64,000 nt of DNA from Eutypa lata (taxonomy: Eukaryota; Ascomycota; Sordariomycetes; Xylariales; Diatrypaceae): assembly GCA_022661535.1 (NCBI GenBank), contig JAKULF010000003.1, positions 2,790,001 through 2,854,000 of the forward strand. Reading direction: 5' to 3'. The translations under genes were made by a program, and so were the position numbers. Positions 36,412-47,211 of this stretch are shown here, piece by piece (positions within the stretch are counted from its first letter, which is position 1; each line of letters starts with the position of its first letter). The notes beneath the pieces are model-generated. The model ran no database searches. It had not been told where the DNA came from and was given only the letters and a program-made list of their open reading frames with translations.

Positions 36412-37678
36412 TCGTGCTATGATGAGACCACGACAGATTATGATGCTATGCTTAATGTTCGGCACGCACCTAATGCTCCGACGACAACGACAATAACAAT
36501 GACAGCGACAATCCCGCCACTTGACCAAATCTTGTTCCGCCCCTAATCATAGAAAACCAGAAATTGCCTGCCAATCCCCATTAATCTCTAGTTGGCTTTA
36601 TTTCCATGTCGAGAGAGAATAAGTAGGGAACATCCTCAAAGCGGCCTTAGCAACGAACGATGCAACGCCGCCATATTATATATCCTAGACTTCAAGAACA
36701 TAGATCGACAGCGAAACTGCCGAGTTCAAACTATACACCGTATGACCCGCTAGGCGGTGTTAACGCAGCGTCCGCCAGTGCCACCGCTTAAACACAAGGC
36801 GGATGAGCCATATCTTGTTGGGTGGACACGAGGTTTACAGCATAAGGTCTATATTCACTGTGCTCTGTCAAATCCACTCGCCTCAAAGAGCTCCAACAGT
36901 GCAGTGGGTGCTTATCGGCTCTGCCTATACGGGGGCATGGCTTGGATGGTAAAATGGCCTCGATGCTTATATCACGGCTCCTCATGTGTATATCGAGTCG
37001 GGAATAGTGAACGACGGTCGGTATCTAGAAATATAGAGGTCTAGAGTCAGCTGCGTACGCAGTTTGGGGTCTATTGTTGGACAACAGGATTCACTATGCT
37101 ATAGACTATGTCTTGAATATACTACTATATATATTATACCCATATGGTTTTAGCTATATTGTCAGGTTGGCTCGCCCTTCATAATGAAAATTGTATTATA
37201 TCGTGTATTTACGCATCATCCTAGAATTACGACCTATGCAATATCATCTTATGCGGTGATATTTGTTCTTGGCCAGGATCATGTATTTTTGAGATTCATT
37301 ATATTATTTGTTCATCAGTTCATGGCGAAAGAACCAGATCCAGCACCTGCATAGCCATAATCCTCTTATTTTTACATTCCAAGCACGTGTCTCATAACCT
37401 CATTATCCCCATCGTTTTGGGTTTCTCATCCAGTCATCGCGCCCATTTTGCGAATAATCTTACACATCCTTTCCTCCCCTTATTTTCCACTTTGCCCTCG
37501 AGATCTCCGTAGACCCCCTATAAACCAGTAGGCTTCTTTGCCTACAATTTAATGAGGATGCCTGCTATTACCGTAGCAGAAACGCCGCGAAATTCCGTAT
37601 TCTTTATCGTCTTGCTTGTCCGTAAACCCAACTTTGTCAAAACTCTTTATTGACTTAGTTTCTGGGAGACGAAGTCCA
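36412..37678. other. Convergent intergenic region
   Basis: About 1.27 kb between the 3' ends of the IZH3-like and BUB2 genes. Strongly AT-rich from 37,080 to 37,330. No supported ORF, RNA or repeat. Confidence 0.3.
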
Positions 37679-39460
37679 TCACAACGCGTGGGCGATGATC
37701 TCGGCGTAAACGTCGTCAGGTAGCATCTTGACGATAGCGAGCGCCGTCCTCTTAATCTGATCTGCCTGCAGCGCAGGGAAGGAGCGCAGCAGCTTGTTGG
37801 GACTAGTAATATGTATCGTTAGCTAATATGATCTACACCTATATGCGTATATATAAAGTCATGTAGTCAGGAGCAGGTCGGGCCGGGACGGGATGGGACG
37901 GGGGGCAAGAAAGAACAAACCTCGAAGAACCCAACAGCTCGTTCCGCATCATGATGAGCTGGGCGACGATGCAGGGAATATTCAGGTGAGGGCCGTAGGC
38001 AAAGAGGAAGTCCCAGAGGCGCAGGACCTCGGGAAGGGGCGGCGTACAGGCGCACAGGGTCAACACGGACGGAAAGGCGTAGATCTCGGCCGACAGCCCC
38101 TTCGTCGTCAGGTACAGGCTCAGCTTGACGTCGACGATCGCCAGCACCTTGTCGACGAGCGCCAGGCCCCGGTGCACGCCGTCCATAGCCCCGCGAATGT
38201 ACCCCGGACACTCTTTCGTGAGCAGTCGATGGAACGCCACAAAGGCCTCGGCCTCGCTGCGCGCGGCGTACAGGAACGGCGCCGCTAGCACGTTCATCCC
38301 CTGCACGTACGTGCCTGGCTCGGACGACGACGCGTTGGCGCCGCCCCCGCCGGCATCAGAGCCCTCCGTTGTGAGGGTGAGGGCGCGCGCCCGGTTCTTG
38401 GCCGCCGGCGAGCTCTGCATCATCGAGACGTCGCTGCGCGAGCTACTGGGCCGGCTACCGTAGCCGCCGCCACTGCTGCAGGGGAGGGACTGCCGGCTGC
38501 TGCTCGTCGGGGGTCGGCTCGGGGACCGGGCCTCTTCCTTGGCGTCGTGCAGCTTCCAGGCGACGGCGTTGAGGAGGCGGATCAGGCTCGCCTCGCTGAC
38601 GCGCCGGCGGAACAGGGGGTCGGTCGTCAGGGTGCGGAAGGTGTCGTTGCGGATCTTGGCGTAGGCGGGCGACGCGCCGCGGTGGATGAGCTTCAGGTAG
38701 GCGTCGGTTTCGAGGAAGGGCGCGTCGAGTAGGATGAGCCAGACGTAGATCCGGCTGGAAGACTGCAGTGGTAGAAACGAATCATGGTGGTTAGGATGTG
38801 TGTTACTGATTGATTGGTGGTGCCTCTGTGGCTATAGGATAATAGATACGGTGGACAGTAGAAACTTACCATGCCATCACTATCAGCCTTGATGCCCTGG
38901 TCTAGAACCTTCAGGCGCGCACTTTCCAATGCGCCGCGCACATCGCCATTAGGCGGGCCATCTCGAATCAATCTCTCTAGAGACATGGTGTCTGCGGCGG
39001 GAGAGCTCCTGCTGAGGGCGGATCGTTTGGTGCGCAGCGGTATAGCGGGATTGAAGGTCGAGGAGGGGATCAAGTTCGGGGGAGGCGTAGGGGCATCCGA
39101 GTTGGACCTGTGTCTTTGTGGTGACCGGTTGGATGATAGTGGGTGGCGGCGCGTGGGGGATGTGGTTCTTTCTTGCAGGTCCTTCAAGCGCTGCTGGGTG
39201 ATGAGGGATGGCTGCTGAGCCACGCCTCCTCCTCCTCCATTGTTGATGCCATTTGCGGCTGCATTCCTCGCGGCTGCGCCGAGATTGTGTGCGGACTGCA
39301 GTTTGCGTAACCTGTTTGTCCTCGGCGATGGCGGGACGTAAAGTTCGGCTGCAGTGATGGCCGGCGCAAGCCCTGCAATCGGGTTGGGCTCCTTGGTTGG
39401 ATCCGGCATCGGCATCGGCATCTTAGCCATGTTAGAATTGACAAACCCCGTGCTAGTCAT
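37679..39460 (-). CDS. BUB2: Mitotic check-point GTPase-activating protein BUB2 (TBC domain)
   Basis: Model complement(37679..37802, 37921..38762, 38870..39460), 518 residues. Bub2 with Bfa1 keeps the Tem1-type GTPase inactive at the spindle pole until the spindle is positioned; the fission-yeast counterpart is Cdc16, which acts in septation. The N-terminal 190 residues are low-complexity with Pro/Ser/Arg runs. The TBC domain starts at SSRIYVWLILLDAPF, has the arginine-finger region AYAKIRNDTFRTL, the glutamine-finger region TYVQGMNVLAAPFLY, and IYAFPSVLTLCACTPP LPEVLRLWDFLFAYG in adjacent pieces. The last exon reads SPNKLLRSFPALQADQIKRT and ends VYAEIIAHAL. Between arginine and glutamine fingers is a Ser/Gly/Pro-rich insertion of roughly 100 residues, longer than in yeast Bub2. 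The exon 2 donor GTTTGT is non-standard but the frame requires it. Confidence 0.9.
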
Positions 39461-41992
39461 CGTCGGTCTTAACTATTCGGGTTCTTGGGTTACCATCAAA
39501 ATAGTGTAATTTTGAATGTCATTATTTACGTTGTTGCAGTTGCATGCGTGTATGTTTACAGGTGTTCTGAGTTCTGCCCCTCTAAGGTTACGGAATACAC
39601 GCTAAGACATAGTGGTACTTAGTTACACAGCACGTGGAAATAGACGAGGTTGGCAGTTGGTTGGCTACGTGGGCAAGATCTGTCTTGTGCGCGTTCAGAT
39701 TTGTGTAACATATACGTAGCTGAATACAAAATATCACTGCTTGGTCTAGACTACCTATATTAAAGTAAATAGGTGTAGTTATATTCTTTGTGTCCAAACC
39801 TTTATGTCTATTCCTATTTGGGGGTGTCTCAACCAGGACATGGCATTGTTAAAAGTAGAGTTGTCCGATCATGCTCTCCTTCCAACTTGTCATCTAGAGC
39901 TGAGATGTCTATGTATTAACACTTGAGCAACCATAATCAAGCGAACTTGTCTCATTGCTATGGTTCTTCTCAGGCTAAGTTAGAAGCATGCAGAAGCTCA
40001 ATAGGGAGTTTGATGAATTTAGACTTAGTACGAAGTAGAGCCCATCCATCTCTTTTAATCCTCTATATTCCTGAGCAACCTCTGAGATTCTACTAAGCCT
40101 CCTATAGGTCGAATGACAACATACCTGTGTAGTTTCTAGCCAATCAAATACAAACCCTATATCTGATCATCGTAACATTCCCATATCCATTTAGAACCTT
40201 GCTTTTCATGAAGAGCTGCATGTAATTATGTATACCTATATGCACGTATATTATATGAGTTCACATTTGTAAGTACATGAAAATGTAATCCCCCCCGCCT
40301 TAGCCTCTCAGAGCAACCAGAGATGACGACTGTTTGAATTTACTGTCGGTTGATAAGTTGAGCTATTATTTCTACGTGCCATAACTATACTTACGTAGGA
40401 ATCTTGTTGAATCTCCTGAAGATCGAGCCACCTAACGGGGAGTGGGGGAAGTTAACAAGGATCTTCTCCGAACGGAGGCCACTTATAAGTTATTCGTGTA
40501 AACCAACCTGGAAGTTTTTCCTGTCGATATCAACGGGGCCTTACAATAGGTATGTACAATAAAGATCCGTCACGATACTACTACATACCCGTGATATGCT
40601 TACCTGCTTACACACTACGCATACCACATACATACGTATGTAATATATGTCCTTAGTAATCTGTCGATCTCTTTTATTTGTGGCTAATTTGTAGATTTCT
40701 TTGATGGTGTCACCGGAACCTTCAATCACGCAATTAAGCCAAGCGAGCTAAAGCCCAGTGAGGCTCCTAAAAATGTACTTGGTTCCACTTATTTTGATCA
40801 TCAAAGGTGCACTAATCCACCTACTTGACTAGGGCCTACGAATGTCGATCGTGGATCTCTCCCGCTCCTTGAAAAATAACAGAAAAAAGTTTCCAGTCAG
40901 CCAGTTAGCTCGGTTTCCCACCATCCAGGCCTGCCAGACTGCCAGACTGAATCCTGCTAGGGCTGCTAGGTGAAGTCCGTGGATGAAAACCCAGGTCACT
41001 ACGTACGACTCGAGTCAAAACACCTGAACACCTGCGTAACCACACTCTATCAAGCATTTTATAGTATAATATCTAAGCTTTGCCTAGACTTTGAATGGCA
41101 TAGATGGGATTGCGCCATTCCCACTGACCCGGGACCAACCGTCATATCCATAGATAGTTTACTTAAGAATATACTCTCAGGGATAAAGATGCTGTTTTGG
41201 TAACACCTACAACTTCGTATGCTTATAGAACTAAGGTTATACACATTCTTTACTTGTTGCAAAAAGAACTTTATACCTTCCTTGTCTTCATTTCCGCGGG
41301 TGTATTGTTCATTGACGGTGAAATATTACTGTCATTACTGTTCACTCCAACAATCACGAAGTCATCGATTCAAAGCCGTTCCCACATTCCGGGAATTTGC
41401 CTTAGATTTCAACCGTTAATAGTCGACTTCAACAAGCTCAAACTACCTAAAATTTGAGACGACAGCCGAACCCAGTATAAATCTCCTATTCAAATTTGGG
41501 CTCTGGAGCGAAGGTCTGCGGGGATTGCGTAATGCTACAGTAGCAAGCGCATTATAACCGTCCTGTTCATCTTACGTTGGGGCTATTTAGTTCGGTCCTT
41601 TTTCCGGCGGTCAACTAGGAGCGTAATTCCTGAATAACTTGACCACTTTGCAGAGCCAGGGTCTTGTAATCCGCTCAAGCTATTCTTGATCCCGTCAGAT
41701 ATACATTCGGCGTTGCTACATAGGGATTACATGACAGCCGAGTGCTCTTGGCATCGGTGCGGCTAGGTTCCGTCCCCGGGAAGTGATCGACGGCGTCGCG
41801 TCTTAAGTATCTTACCGAGCGGTCCCAACTCCATACCTTCCCTCACCCACGAGGGTTAGTCCCGTTTCCTATCTCCCTATCAATCTATACTTAGGTTGGA
41901 GGCATCCGCAACCCTCACAACCGGGGTAGGTTTCTATCCTCACTTGCGACAACTGTCATTCGGTCAAGGGGGACTAGGACAGAATCCGAACG
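39461..41992. other. Gene-poor divergent intergenic block
   Basis: About 2.5 kb between divergent starts of BUB2 and the sulfate permease. AT-rich with short random ORFs. The last 150 bases before the permease contain C/T-rich promoter-like sequence. I could not assign a sulfur-regulator binding site by eye. Confidence 0.3.
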
Positions 41993-44766
41993 ATGCCTCT
42001 AAAAACGCAAGTCGGCCATTCCCTGGCAAAGGCTTTAGGGATCACGTTAGAATCCGCCGACGAGGATGTCACACGCGGGGAGTCGGTATTTTCTGTCGAG
42101 ACTGCAGACACGTTTATTGAGCAGCCACCAACGACATCAGAATGGTTGACGAGCGGTGCGCCATCAACAGATGATGTGGTTGATTACATCAAGAGTCTTT
42201 TCCCCTTCCTCTCATGGATTCGCTTCTACAACGTACAATGGCTCCTAGGCGATCTTGTTGCGGGTAAGTTTCTACAGTTGTTGATACGATTTTGTCTTGA
42301 TCCACGAGGTTCTCGCCCGAATTATTCGGCGCCCCTTAGGCTGTTCCCCCATGACACAATCACCTTCCATAACTATAGATGAATAGAATGCTTACTCATG
42401 TCTAGGAATCACTGTTGGTGCTGTGGTTATTCCCCAGGGTATGGCATATGCAAAGCTAGCTCAGCTTCCTGTTGAGTTTGGTTTATACTCATCCTTCATG
42501 GGTGTGATCTGCTACTGGTTCTTCGCTACTTCAAAAGATATCACGATCGGTGTATGTATAACTATCGTGCCCTATACACTCCACCTACTAACATATACTA
42601 GCCGGTCGCTGTCATGTCGACGCTTGTTGGGAATATCGTTAGTGCTGCCATCGCCGAACACCCAGAGCTCGAAGATACACCGTGGATTATCGCATCTTGT
42701 TTATCCCTCATCTGCGGATGTATCGTCTTGTTTATTGGCCTGATCCGCTGTGGTTGGATCGTCGAGTTGATCCCGTTGGTATCTTTGGCTGCTTTCATGA
42801 CGGGGTCCGCCATCAGCATTGCTGCTGGACAGGTTCCAACCATGCTAGGGCTCTCGGGTTTCTCCACGAGAGGTGAGACTTATATGGTTATCATCAATAC
42901 TCTAAGGCATCTATACACAGCAACAGTCGATGCGGCTATGGGGCTTACTGCTCTAACCGTTCTCTACGTCATTCGGATATCCTGCACTTGGGCAGCGAAA
43001 AGATACCCAAGTCGTCAGAAGCTCTTTTTCTTCATGTCGACTCTCCGAACCGTCTTTGTTATTCTGCTATATACCTTTATCAGCTTCCTCGTGAATAGAA
43101 CACGCCGCGACGATCATGCATTTACGATTCTTGGAGACGTACCCCGTGGTAAGTCTACACAAATTTCTCCATTAGTCATACATATTTATGTCTTAGCAGT
43201 TTGAGCATGTCTAACTTGCAAGTAGGTTTCCAACATGCGGCCGTCCCAACTGTCAACGGGGAAATCATTGGCACATTTGTAAACCAACTGCCGGCTGCAG
43301 TCATTGTCCTCCTTATCGAACACATCGCCATCTCGAAGTCATTCGGTCGAGTCAACAACTATGTGATCAATCCGTCCCAGGAAATGGTTGCTATTGGTGT
43401 GACGAATATTCTCGGCCCCTTTCTTGGAGGGTACCCCGCTACGGGTTCATTCAGTCGTACCGCTGTCAAGTCAAAGGCTGGAGTCCGAACCCCTTTCGCT
43501 GGTGTCATTACGGGACTAGTTGTGTTGTTGGCTATATATGCCTTGCCCGCAGTCTTCTACTACATCCCTAACGCATCTCTAGCGGCTGTGATTATTCACG
43601 CCGTCGGTGACCTCATCACACCGCCTCAGACTCTTTACAAGTTTTGGCGTGTGAATCCGATCGAAGTCGTCATCTTCTTCGTTGGAGTGATCATCATCAT
43701 TTTTACTAGTATCGAAGACGGCATATATGTCACTATTTGTCTCTCATTCGCGGTGTACATGTACCGTATTCTGAGATCTACGGGCAGATTCCTTGGTAGG
43801 GTCCGAGTGCACTCTGTCCTTGGAGACCATGTTGTCGGCGATGACACCCGTCCGATAGGGGGATATGGAACATTTGAACAATTAGACGCCTCATTATCCC
43901 CTCCCACTCGAAATATTTTCCTCCCCGTCGACCATGCCGATGGCTCCAACCCTGAGCTTGACATCTCAAGCCCTTACCCGGGTATCTTTATTTACCGCTT
44001 TTCCGAGACTTTCAACTACCCTAGCGCCAGCTCGACGCTCGATTACCTAGGCAGCTACATATTTGCCAACACGCGGCGAACGCACGCCGATGCGTTCGCT
44101 CGGCCGGGAGACCGGCCGTGGAACGACCCGGGCACCAAGAAGGGCAAGGACGACGACACAAGCAAGCCGACGCTCAAGGCCGTCATCCTAGACTTCAGCT
44201 CGGTGAACAACGTCGACGTCACGTCCGTGCAGCAGCTCATCGACGTCCGGAACCAGATGGACCGGTACACGGCGCCCGACGTGGTCGACTGGCACATCGC
44301 CTGCATCAACAACCGCTGGACCAAGCGCGCCCTCGTCTCGGCCGGCTTCGGCTACCCGGCCGAGCGCCCCGACGGCCTGCACCACCGCTGGAAGTCCCTG
44401 TTCAGCGTCGCCGAGATCGGCGGGTCCTCGTCCGCCGCCGCCGCCGCCGAGCACGAGCAGAACGAGAAGGAGGGGCGCGCCAGCCTCGCCCTGTCGCGCC
44501 CGAAGAGCGGCCAGCCCGCCGCTGACACGCTGGACGCCATCGAGCGGAGCGAGGCGTCGAGCATCACCGACACGTCTGGGGGGCCCAACAAGGACGTCGC
44601 TCGGAAGGGGGGCCCGGCGCGAACCGGCGATGCTAAGAAGCGCGTCGTCGTCCATGGCCTCAACCGGCCGCTGTTTCACATCGACCTCACGGGCGCGCTG
44701 CAGAGTGCCATCGCTAATGTGAGGGCGAGGGAAGAGCACCACGCGGGTCCGAACAGAGCTACTTAA
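41993..44766 (+). CDS. Sulfate permease, SulP family with STAS domain
   Basis: Model join(41993..42263, 42406..42551, 42602..43148, 43226..44766), 834 residues. It imports sulfate at the plasma membrane, probably with protons, like yeast SUL1/SUL2 and Neurospora cys-14. The soluble N-terminus leads into FPFLSWIRFYNVQWLLGDLVAG, given here in two parts as FPFLSWIRFY and NVQWLLGDLVAG. Then follow GITVGAVVIPQGMAYAKLA (SulP signature), LPVEFGLYSSFMGVICYWFF and SKDITIGPVAVMSTLVGNIV. Later membrane parts include GGYPATGSFSRTAVKSKAG and ITGLVVLLAIYALPAVFYYI. The STAS domain is in the last third (LKAVILDFSSVNNVDVTSVQ). The C-terminal 120 residues are low-complexity and GC-rich. All introns are phase-consistent with standard branch points. 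Which sulfate isoform it is cannot be told. Confidence 0.92.
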
Positions 44767-45525
44767 AAGTTTTAATCCATTAATGCGATGGCGTTCCGGG
44801 AAACGGATTCATATACATACATATATATACATAAATATGTTACAACAGCAGCAGCTAGATATTTAGCAACGTGGGGGATGGATTTGTATATACGGGGAGG
44901 CAGTTGGTTGGTTACTTTCATGTTGCATTTATACATGCATAAACGATTTGCATAAGAAGCTTTAGTTAGAGGGCGAAGTCATTGGTTTAATAGACCTGGA
45001 TATTTTGATGCCTGTTCAAGATCTCTTCAAGGAAAATTCTGGTTTGTGCCCGTCTTGTGAATTTTTGCCCAACATAGACCATAAACCATATAACACGAGC
45101 AGCTTGGGGGTTTTTCTTTTTCTTTTAGTCGCCAACAGCAAATGAAATCAATTTATTTATGTCGCCATATCTGGGGTTTTTCTAATTGCCAGTCTAGTAC
45201 TAGAACACATAAGGAAAACCTGCATACGATGACAGAATTGCCCGCAAACTGTCGAAGCTGCCCTTCAGGGCTAGAAAGAGAGAAAAAAAGGTAGGAAAGA
45301 GTTGCCTAAAGGGTTGATGAAAGAGAGACGTGAAGAGGTGAGAAAAGTAAAGTATAAACAAGCGAAGCGAACCCTGAGTCCAACCCGTGTATGTGCATCT
45401 GACGATTATCCAGCTCGTCCACTTAGCACGTACTATATTTCTTTGCCTTCTTGGATCGAAGGTTGTCACGCCGCTGTCAGTTGATTGATTTGAGCCGGCA
45501 GACGAAGAGAATCCAGGTGCGTATT
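44767..45525. other. Convergent intergenic region
   Basis: About 760 bases between the 3' ends of the permease and SWIM-protein genes. AT-rich with an ATACATATATATACATA run just after the permease stop. No ORF is supported. Confidence 0.3.
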
Positions 45526-47061
45526 TCACTTCATGCGCTTCGCTCTACCGCGGTCATGCCCCTGGTTGCCTCTCTTAGAACCCGCAACTGCGGCGGTGGA
45601 GGAGGAAGAGGAGGAGGATGCGAGGCCCGAGCCGGACGACGACGAAGTGCTACTGCTGCTGCGGACCCGCGCGAGCAGCGACCGCAACTTCTTGACGTAC
45701 GACGGCGGTGCGCCGTGCGCCAGAATGCGGTCTTCGATGGCGCCGAGGCGACCGACCCACGGTACCAGCGTAGCGGGAGGTAGCTGGTTGAGCACGCGCA
45801 TGGCGAAGTCGTGGTCCCGGTCGCCGACCAGGCAGAAGTAGAGGTCGCGCTGGGCGCGGGGCAGTGTCGGGGAGCCGGCGTCCCGCCCCGCGCGCTCCAC
45901 AACGCCCTCTAGCGTCCGCACCACGGCCCGCGCTGCGGCCCGCTGCTCGTATGCTGAAAGCGGCGTCTGCGCGTGCTGGATCGTCGCGTAGATCTGGTCG
46001 AGCGCGAGCGCAAGATGCGCTGCGCACCACTCTACGTTCTTCGGTCGGCTGCTGCTACTGCTCGTCTGGGGCGCCGCTGCCGCTGCCGCTGCCGCTGCCG
46101 CTGCCGATGATGCTGAGGCTGAGGCTGAGGCTGATGCTGAGTCCTCCGCGTACGCGTCTAGGCCGGCGAAGGCGGTCGCTACGCGCTGCTCGAGCTGCCG
46201 GAACCGGTTGTTGACTAGCTCGTCGGCTGGCATGGAGGAGAGGAAGTATGAGAAGAAGTCGTCGTTGTGGAGGAGCATGCGGAAGATCGTCTTCTCGAGG
46301 TCCCGTCGTTTGATGATGGTGGTGTCCTCGTCTTCCTCTTTATTATTATTGTCGTCGTCGTTGTCGTTGTCGTTGCCGCCGCCGCCGCCGCTATCGTCAA
46401 CTAGATCCGGACGGTACTCGTCTAGCGGGGTCTCGTTGAGAGAGGCGAGAATCTCTCGGGTCTCCTGGATCCGTCGAGGGCTCGGGCCGCTGCTGGGATT
46501 GCAGTGCAGGCCGTCCGCTAACATGTCGATGTGGAAGTCGGAGATCCGCGAGAACGGGTTCCCTAGCTCCGCGGCGTATCCCTCTCTTGTCATCGTGAGC
46601 GTCTGCCCCTCGTTCGTGAGCATCTGGCTGGACAACTGATCGAATAGCCATATGAGATGGCGGCAGGGCCTTTCGTTGGAACCACATCCACAAGTCGGGA
46701 CTGCATATAATGGACTGTCTTCGGCACCCGCCTGGATCCAGCACGGGAGCATCTCCGCTACCTGGAAAACCACATACTGACCCCGTGATGCGTAGGCTTT
46801 CAATGCCATCTGCGGCGGGTCACAGAATGTGTCTATGACAGTATCACGGGTATCTTCGTCTAGTTCGTTCAGTGAATATGTGAGCTTCGACGGCGAGACG
46901 ATGACTGCGGAAGGGTCATCATCCTCGAACTCGGACTCCACCTCCGAGCCGGACCTAAGCTCCTCCTCACCCTCTTGCTGCTGGCCTCGGCTTTGGAGGC
47001 GAGTTGTAGGCGGCATCTTGTCGAGCGATAGCTGGCTGAAGCGCGCTGTGGGGGGAGACAT
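45526..47061 (-). CDS. SWIM-type zinc finger protein of filamentous fungi
   Basis: Intronless frame. I place the start at 47,061 (MSPPTARFSQLSLDK); 47,016 (MPPTTRLQSRG) is also good, and the open frame reaches 47,211. About 511 residues. The clear feature is a CxCx6CxH zinc site, CGCGSNERPCRHLIWLF, preceded by YVVFQVAEMLPCWIQ, which matches the SWIM domain found in fungal proteins of unknown role. Some SWIM proteins act with RAD51 in recombination (Shu complex) or bind DNA or protein; no such role can be shown here. A helical C-terminal half follows (FSYFLSSMPADELVNNRFR, DLYFCLVGDRDHDFAMRVL). Low-complexity inserts split it: an Asp/Asn run, an (Ser-Ala)n then poly-Ala run, and Ser-rich stretches near a Lys/Arg tail (GRAKRMK). 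Convergent with the sulfate permease. Confidence 0.7.
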   Translation of the reverse strand: MSPPTARFSQLSLDKMPPTTRLQSRGQQQEGEEELRSGSEVESEFEDDDPSAVIVSPSKLTYSLNELDEDTRDTVIDTFCDPPQMALKAYASRGQYVVFQVAEMLPCWIQAGAEDSPLYAVPTCGCGSNERPCRHLIWLFDQLSSQMLTNEGQTLTMTREGYAAELGNPFSRISDFHIDMLADGLHCNPSSGPSPRRIQETREILASLNETPLDEYRPDLVDDSGGGGGNDNDNDDDNNNKEEDEDTTIIKRRDLEKTIFRMLLHNDDFFSYFLSSMPADELVNNRFRQLEQRVATAFAGLDAYAEDSASASASASASSAAAAAAAAAAAPQTSSSSSRPKNVEWCAAHLALALDQIYATIQHAQTPLSAYEQRAAARAVVRTLEGVVERAGRDAGSPTLPRAQRDLYFCLVGDRDHDFAMRVLNQLPPATLVPWVGRLGAIEDRILAHGAPPSYVKKLRSLLARVRSSSSTSSSSGSGLASSSSSSSTAAVAGSKRGNQGHDRGRAKRMK

Positions 47062-47211
47062 TGGGTAAGAAGCGAGGAGCTGTGATGATGTCGAGAAGGA
47101 TGGGGTAGTTTCAGCTCTCGAAAATGTTTCATCTGATATATATAGTAGGTATGAAACCATGAGACAGGCAGGCGGGAAAGGAGTCATCTCCGAACACCTC
47201 GACATGATCAA

